A stretch of DNA of 16,756 bases from an uncultured Eubacteriales bacterium (GTDB lineage Bacteria > Bacillota > Clostridia > Oscillospirales > Oscillospiraceae), in contig CABRZO010000032.1 of NCBI GenBank assembly GCA_902475455.1, positions 1 to 16,756 of the forward strand, given 5' to 3'. A program made the position numbers and the translations under genes. The notes under the pieces are model-generated. The model saw only the letters and a program-made list of their open reading frames with translations. It made no database searches and had not been told where the DNA came from. Shown piece by piece: positions 12,849-16,756 of this stretch (the first letter of the stretch is position 1; the number at the start of each line of letters is the position of its first letter).

Positions 12849-14495
12849 TCAGTAAATCAGTTCCATCAAGGCCTGGGTCTGGCCAATGGCTTTGGCGTAG
12901 TCGATGACCTTGAAGTGAAACAGCAGTTCCGAGCGGACATTGTAATCGGACAGGTCCATTTTTAACGCTTCAGAAATTTGTTTCATGCGTTTGAGTATGC
13001 TGTTCCGATGAAAGAACATCTCCTGGGCCGTGTCCATAACATGGCCGTTGTTCTTCAAGTAGACCAGCAAGGTGAGGGCGTAGTCGCTCTTCTTTTCCAG
13101 ATCCTGATGGATCAGCTTCAACAGACGGGGGCAGGTAATGGGAAAATGCCCTGTCTCCCTATAGCACTGTTGAATCAAAAGATACGGGGCGTAATCGGAA
13201 TAGCGGAATGTGTTCTGATCATAGGTAAAATACATGCGCTCCGGGCAGCTGCTGAGGGTGCTGCCGATTTCAATGGAGCGCTTGGCCTGGGTGTATGCGT
13301 TGGGAATGTCCTCCACATGATAGAACAGGGTGCTGATACCCGCCAGGGCCTGGTACTCGGACAAAAATTTGTGAAAGGCCGGTTTGCCCATCAGGCTATG
13401 CGCATGATCCGCTGAGGTCTCAATGATCAGAATGCTGTTGTCATAGAGAAACGCGGTCTCCGAAGTCAGCACATCCTTGGCAAAGGCCCTGAAGGCATAT
13501 CGGCTGGGCATACGCCCCGTGCATTGCAGCACATAGAGGGTGTACTCACCGACGCTGCTGATATTCAGCTCCTGGGCCCGGCTTCGGATCTCACTGCGGT
13601 CGGTGATGCTGCCGTTCAGCAGCAGGATGTAAAACAGAATCTCGCTTTTGTTCTGGGTGTAGGTGATGTCGGCGTTCTTCTGGAGGCTGGTCTGGAATTT
13701 GCCCATGATCTCCTGGAATCCCTGGATCATAGGGGGCCTCAGCTCCCGCTGGGAACAGATCAGGATGCCGTAGCCTAGAATCATGTGCTCGTTTTTCAGC
13801 ATCAGGATCAGAACTGTGTGGTTGTCCAGCAGCTCACCCTTGGGGAGCACCACGGTTCCGTGGGCATAGAGTTTGCGCAGGCAGTCGTGGGAAATCAGCT
13901 CCAGCACATACTCGTTGGGCAGGTAGCCGGAGCGCACCGTGTCGGTGTAGATGGCCTCGGAACACTCCTTGGTCTTGCTCCAGCCCAGCAGCTTGAATTC
14001 AGCGTCCAGCAGCAAGAAGGGATTTTTCATGGTCTGCTCCACAATGGGGAGAATCTCCTGAATGCTGCTGTCTTCCAGAATTGCTCGGTCAATCCGTCCG
14101 TTGTTCAACTTGAGGTTGAAGATGGTTTTCTGCAGGGCGTTGAAGACAAATTCCAGACTATGGCTGCACTGAATGACCAGAATATGATAATCCTCCGGCA
14201 CCTGGGGAGGCTGGGACTGGTTGTTGATGCACAGCAGGACGGCGTCCCGATAGCTGGGGCTCAGATGGCATAATTGCTCCGGCCTGCACAGGTATACATT
14301 GGACGGTTTGGGCTGCGCTTCGTCCACGGAATACAGGGAAATTGCGTCCACGTACATACCCATGTTGGGGTGGCCGAATGTTTCAATGCTGACATCATCG
14401 GAGATAAAGGGGATTTTATCCACAATGTACTGTAAGCTACAGTGGAGTTCAGGCATTTTCATGATGATCATCTTTTCCCATGGTCCCAGATGCAT
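12849..14495 (-). CDS. PucR/CdaR-family transcriptional regulator
   Basis: A 548-residue regulator. The last ~75 residues hold the PucR-type helix-turn-helix: LLVYLKNNGHVMDTAQEMFF followed by HRNSILKRMKQISEAL, with the usual 'H-R-N-(T/S)-(I/L)-x-x-R' motif. Before it, about 265-420 resembles the degenerate GGDEF-like (CdaR) domain, and about 130-250 a GAF/PAS-like sensor (PFLLLDAEFKLLGWS). The N-terminal ~120 residues are family-typical but unassigned. Such proteins usually activate catabolic genes in answer to a small molecule. It faces ubiX tail-to-tail and lies between the two arms of the decarboxylase cluster, so it is the natural candidate to bind the TGTGCA palindromes. The start is uncertain: the ATG at 14495 lacks a ribosome binding site; ATGs at 14471 or 14462, after GGGAAAAG, are alternatives. 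Confidence 0.87.
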   Translation of the reverse strand: MHLGPWEKMIIMKMPELHCSLQYIVDKIPFISDDVSIETFGHPNMGMYVDAISLYSVDEAQPKPSNVYLCRPEQLCHLSPSYRDAVLLCINNQSQPPQVPEDYHILVIQCSHSLEFVFNALQKTIFNLKLNNGRIDRAILEDSSIQEILPIVEQTMKNPFLLLDAEFKLLGWSKTKECSEAIYTDTVRSGYLPNEYVLELISHDCLRKLYAHGTVVLPKGELLDNHTVLILMLKNEHMILGYGILICSQRELRPPMIQGFQEIMGKFQTSLQKNADITYTQNKSEILFYILLLNGSITDRSEIRSRAQELNISSVGEYTLYVLQCTGRMPSRYAFRAFAKDVLTSETAFLYDNSILIIETSADHAHSLMGKPAFHKFLSEYQALAGISTLFYHVEDIPNAYTQAKRSIEIGSTLSSCPERMYFTYDQNTFRYSDYAPYLLIQQCYRETGHFPITCPRLLKLIHQDLEKKSDYALTLLVYLKNNGHVMDTAQEMFFHRNSILKRMKQISEALKMDLSDYNVRSELLFHFKVIDYAKAIGQTQALMELIY

Positions 14496-14572
14496 GAATC
14501 AGCCGGGTGTGACCAAGGGGCTGAATCCGTGGGCTGGGACGATATAAGATTTCTTCCGCTTTTTATATGGTA

Positions 14573-14600
14573 ATCATATCATATTTGCTTGCGTTATCAA
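14573..14600 (-). promoter_or_regulatory. Possible promoter of the PucR-type regulator gene
   Basis: On the minus strand TTGATA (14595-14600), a 16-base spacer and TATGAT (14573-14578). A small palindrome GCTTG-N6-CAAGC (14588-14603) overlaps the -35 box. The TGTGCA operator seen at the structural promoters is absent here. Confidence 0.5.
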
Positions 14601-14633
14601 GCATCTATCTAGGGGTGGCTTGGCCGGAGTGGC

Positions 14634-14677
14634 AAAAAAACTTCTCCAAGGGCCGGGATAACCCGCCCTTGGAGAAG
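14634..14677 (-). terminator. Intrinsic terminator of the bsdC-bsdD operon
   Basis: CTTCTCCAAGGG-type arms (14641-14657 with 14662-14677, one small bulge, loop ATAA) with seven T on the minus strand (A-run 14634-14640 on the plus strand). It lies about 60 bases past the bsdD stop. Confidence 0.88.
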
Positions 14678-14738
14678 CGTTTAAAGGGAGAGAAATGCAA
14701 GGATCTCTGGTTTTACCGTGGGCGCAGATATCGCAATC

Positions 14739-14987
14739 TTATTTTTGCTTTAAATGCTCCGGCATTTCCTCGCAGGCGTGATACTCCACCTTTCTCAGCT
14801 TGGTGAAATCCACCTTGTCCAGCTGGCACCAGGGGTCCCGCTTGTCGATCTGGGTGATGGACTCCACTTCATTGTTGCGCCAGCTGTAATTGCAGGTGGA
14901 GCAGAAATACAGTTCCCAGGCGTTGCTGCCGTCGGGAGCCTTGGCAACCACTTCGGCGGTATCATGTAAACATCTAACACATTTCAT
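14739..14987 (-). CDS. bsdD: BsdD/VdcD-like subunit of hydroxyarylic acid decarboxylase (zinc ribbon)
   Basis: An 82-residue cytoplasmic protein. It closely resembles the small D subunit of non-oxidative hydroxyarylic acid decarboxylases such as Bacillus subtilis BsdD: two CxxC knuckles (Cys3/Cys6 and Cys29/Cys32) in a zinc-ribbon arrangement and the family segment WELYFCSTCNYSWR followed by VESIT. The D subunit is needed for full activity in some of these enzymes, though its exact job is unclear. The ATG at 14987 follows AGGAGG by eight bases; a GTG at 14996 overlaps that site and is rejected. It lies 20 bases after the UbiD-family gene in the same operon. Its presence favours a hydroxyarylate decarboxylase over other UbiD-family reactions. 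Confidence 0.87.
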   Translation of the reverse strand: MKCVRCLHDTAEVVAKAPDGSNAWELYFCSTCNYSWRNNEVESITQIDKRDPWCQLDKVDFTKLRKVEYHACEEMPEHLKQK

Positions 14988-15007
14988 GGTTCGCACCTCC
15001 TATTATA

Positions 15008-16450
15008 TTACTTCTGCATATCCCGCTGCAGTTTGTTAATCATGTCTCTCAGATCCACGGACTCCTTGTAGGGCCGGATCAGCTTAGAGGGCCGGAACAC
15101 ATCGGGCTCAATGGGGGTGGTGGCGTCAATGATGAGCTTTCTGCCGATGAGAACGCCGGTGTCCGCGGGCAGCAGGGGCAGGCCGGGGGTCCCGGGGATG
15201 ATGATGACATCTTCGCTGCCTCTGACCCGGGTGGACAGAGCCCACATGACCTCGTTGAGGTTGAAGGGGTCCACCTCGTCATCCACAATGATGATGTTGC
15301 GGCAATAGTCGGTGCCGTGGGGGGTGCTGGCCAGCCGCATGGCGATGGTCTTGGCGTAGCCGGGGCAGTGGGGCTTGGCGGAGATGATGGTGGTCATGCC
15401 GTGCTGATACATGGCGTTGACCGCCTTGACATCGGGCATCTCCTTCTTCAGCAGGCGATAGAGTCCGGAGGAGGTGTTCAGCGCCAGAATGTTCTCGCTC
15501 TCCTTCTCGGAAATGCCGGCCAGGCAGATGGTGGCATAGATGGGGTTGATGCGGTGGGTCACCCGCTTGACGTGCATTCTGCAGGCCTCGGTGACGCCGG
15601 AGTAGGAGCCCGGGAATTCGCCGAAGGGGCCCTCGGGGCAGCGCTCGAAGGGCATGATCTCGCCCTCGATGACAAACTCGGCATTGGCGGGGACGTCCAG
15701 ATCGTAGAGGGTGGCCTTGGTCAGCTCGTATTCGAAATCGCCCATGGCTGCGGCGAACTTGTACTCGGATTCGTTCTTGGCCAGGGAGGTGCTGGCCATC
15801 AGCTCCAGCAGGGGATCGTTGCCCAGGCAGATGGCGATGGGCAGCGGCTGATTCAGGGCAGCGGCCTCACCGATGTGCTCGCCGGCGTCATGCAGCGGCC
15901 CGATGTGGATACCGATGGTACGGGGACCCTGGATCTGGCAGCGATACCAGCCCACGTTCTCCCGGTCAATATCGTCGGGGTGATAGGGGCTCTTGGTGAC
16001 GATGCAGGACTTGGGCAGATAGAAGCCGCCGTCCAGAGGATAGACCCGGTGCAGGGGCAGCAGCTCGTACAGGTTGAGGTCGTCACCCTCCACAATGACT
16101 TCCTGGCAGGGGGCGTTGTCCACCCATTTGAGCTTACCGCCGGAGCCGTCGCCGATTTTGTCCCAGAGCTCGCTGACGTGCTCGATCTGATCCTTCAGAA
16201 TGGTGTCCTTGGGCAGGCCCAGCATCAGGGCGCAGTTGGCGGCAGAGGCTTGCAGGCCTGCCACAATCCGCTGTCCCTTGTAGCCCTCCAGCTGATCGGT
16301 GATCAGTGCGGGGCCGTACTGGCCCAGTCTGGGCAGGGCCCGAACCATATCGTACCACTCGGGCGAAAGTTTGATGGGCTTGTCATACTTGACCAACTGG
16401 CCCTCTTCATCCAACTTGCGGAGAAAAGAACGCAAATCCTTGAAACTCAT
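15008..16450 (-). CDS. bsdC: UbiD-family prFMN-dependent decarboxylase, hydroxyarylic acid type (BsdC/VdcC)
   Basis: A 480-residue catalytic subunit; BsdC-type proteins are of similar size. It should remove or add CO2 at an aromatic carboxylate with prenylated FMN and a divalent metal. The N-terminus MSFKDLRSFLRKL is typical; NVGWYR (Arg170) and CPEGPFGEFPG (Glu273, Glu278) supply the Arg and Glu residues of the UbiD catalytic E-R-E set; IGIHIGPLHDAGEHIGEA lies in the cofactor/metal-binding half; VDDEVDPFNLNEVMWALSTR and FRPSKLIRPYK follow the family pattern. The ATG at 16450 has AAGGAGGG; 16 extra upstream codons are dropped. First gene of the operon with bsdD. The substrate (4-hydroxybenzoate, vanillate, protocatechuate or another phenolic acid) cannot be told from sequence. 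Confidence 0.92.
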   Translation of the reverse strand: MSFKDLRSFLRKLDEEGQLVKYDKPIKLSPEWYDMVRALPRLGQYGPALITDQLEGYKGQRIVAGLQASAANCALMLGLPKDTILKDQIEHVSELWDKIGDGSGGKLKWVDNAPCQEVIVEGDDLNLYELLPLHRVYPLDGGFYLPKSCIVTKSPYHPDDIDRENVGWYRCQIQGPRTIGIHIGPLHDAGEHIGEAAALNQPLPIAICLGNDPLLELMASTSLAKNESEYKFAAAMGDFEYELTKATLYDLDVPANAEFVIEGEIMPFERCPEGPFGEFPGSYSGVTEACRMHVKRVTHRINPIYATICLAGISEKESENILALNTSSGLYRLLKKEMPDVKAVNAMYQHGMTTIISAKPHCPGYAKTIAMRLASTPHGTDYCRNIIIVDDEVDPFNLNEVMWALSTRVRGSEDVIIIPGTPGLPLLPADTGVLIGRKLIIDATTPIEPDVFRPSKLIRPYKESVDLRDMINKLQRDMQK

Positions 16451-16514
16451 GGTTACCCTCCTTGATTGAATCTGTCGTCTGTTTCCATGGTGCAGCACCT
16501 TATGGCCACGCGTT

Positions 16515-16522
16515 TATGTGCA
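16515..16522 (-). promoter_or_regulatory. TGCACATA half-site downstream of the bsdC promoter
   Basis: Same octamer as at 10789-10796 in the MFS leader, in the same orientation relative to transcription. From the end of the -10 box the octamer is 48 bases away in the MFS leader and 38 here, about one helical turn less. Confidence 0.35.
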
Positions 16523-16559
16523 CTTTTACACAAATACAGGCCGTAAATTTACTATCTTT

Positions 16560-16588
16560 ATTATAAAATTCGTCCTATTTTGGGTCAA
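16560..16588 (-). promoter_or_regulatory. Sigma-A promoter of the bsdC-bsdD operon
   Basis: On the minus strand TTGACC (16583-16588), a 17-base spacer and TATAAT (16560-16565), in the same CGCACATTGACC and GAATTTTATAATAAA context as the MFS - ubiX promoter. Predicted start near 16553, giving a leader of about 100 bases before bsdC. Confidence 0.82.
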
Positions 16589-16629
16589 TGTGCGGGGCGT
16601 TCCATGCTGTTTCGGCGAAAAGGGAAAAA

Positions 16630-16646
16630 GTGTGCATCCTGCACAC
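16630..16646. promoter_or_regulatory. Putative operator, palindrome GTGTGCA-N3-TGCACAC, upstream of bsdC
   Basis: A perfect 7-3-7 inverted repeat centred about 85 bases upstream of the predicted bsdC start, 42 bases from the -35 box. It matches the palindrome at 10655-10671 in sequence and in spacing. Confidence 0.65.
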
Positions 16647-16689
16647 ACCGGGGAGTGCAAGGCGGCAAGTTCCGCCCTGGAGAGATCAG

Positions 16690-16724
16690 AAAAGGCGGAC
16701 ACATCTTTTTGTGATGTGTCCGCC
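16690..16724 (-). terminator. Intrinsic terminator of a minus-strand gene lying beyond the right edge
   Basis: GGCGGACACATC (16694-16705) pairs perfectly with GATGTGTCCGCC (16713-16724) around a 7-base loop; on the minus strand it is followed by TTTT. No coding sequence of that gene is visible in the window. Confidence 0.7.
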
Positions 16725-16756
16725 GGAAGGAAATCTCGATTGTGGGTCGGGAGAAG

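Noticed and set aside
15317..16465. A 382-codon open frame on the plus strand
   Set aside because: Antisense to the well-supported UbiD-family gene; Gly/Asp/Val-rich composition indicates a shadow frame.
1..16756. CRISPR array, insertion sequence, integrase or att site
   Set aside because: No direct-repeat array, transposase or integrase frame, or terminal repeats were found; the tRNA-Pro gene has no integrase beside it and I saw no duplicated 3' end.

Overview
The window looks like a chromosomal segment of a GC-rich, anaerobic, gut-type Clostridia (Oscillospiraceae, Flavonifractor/Lawsonibacter-like). This placement is inferred from gene content, AGGAGG ribosome binding sites, intrinsic terminators and codon usage; no 16S rRNA gene is present. 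The first ~790 bases are clearly more AT-rich than the rest and may be the edge of a different genomic segment.

Layout, left to right. (1) The 3' end of a LysR-type regulator, then an AT-rich gene-less stretch. (2) A low-molecular-weight protein tyrosine phosphatase, convergent with a two-gene operon (threonine aldolase, then a glyoxalase-fold VOC protein), with one bidirectional terminator between them. (3) A tightly packed folate operon, folE - HD-domain hydrolase - folP - folB/folK fusion - folA. It has a good sigma-A promoter back-to-back with the threonine aldolase promoter and ends in an intrinsic terminator. It covers the pterin branch from GTP to tetrahydrofolate apart from para-aminobenzoate synthesis and folC; the HD protein sits where a dihydroneopterin triphosphate phosphohydrolase is needed. 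(4) Two single-gene units with their own terminators: a membrane-anchored protein of unknown function with PepSY-like repeats, and a leaderless NlpC/P60-fold protein. (5) A tRNA-Pro(GGG) gene on the minus strand with its own promoter and terminator. (6) From 9661 to the right edge, a cluster for prenylated-FMN (prFMN)-dependent decarboxylation of aromatic acids.

The decarboxylase cluster holds idi (IPP isomerase, translationally coupled to an LpdD-like prFMN chaperone), an MFS transporter, ubiX (prFMN synthase), a PucR/CdaR-type regulator, a BsdD-like zinc-ribbon subunit and a UbiD-family catalytic subunit. It can be read as a self-contained module: import of an aromatic acid, supply of the prenyl donor, cofactor synthesis, cofactor maturation and the decarboxylase itself.

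The most striking unlisted signal is regulatory. A palindrome GTGTGCA-N3-TGCACA lies upstream of the MFS/ubiX promoter and again upstream of the UbiD promoter, in both cases 42 bases from the -35 box and centred near -85. The first copy is also about equally far (41 bases) from the divergent lpdD-idi promoter. The MFS and UbiD promoters are further similar over about 100 bases. This points to a single dedicated activator, most simply the PucR-type protein encoded in the cluster, switching on all three operons together.
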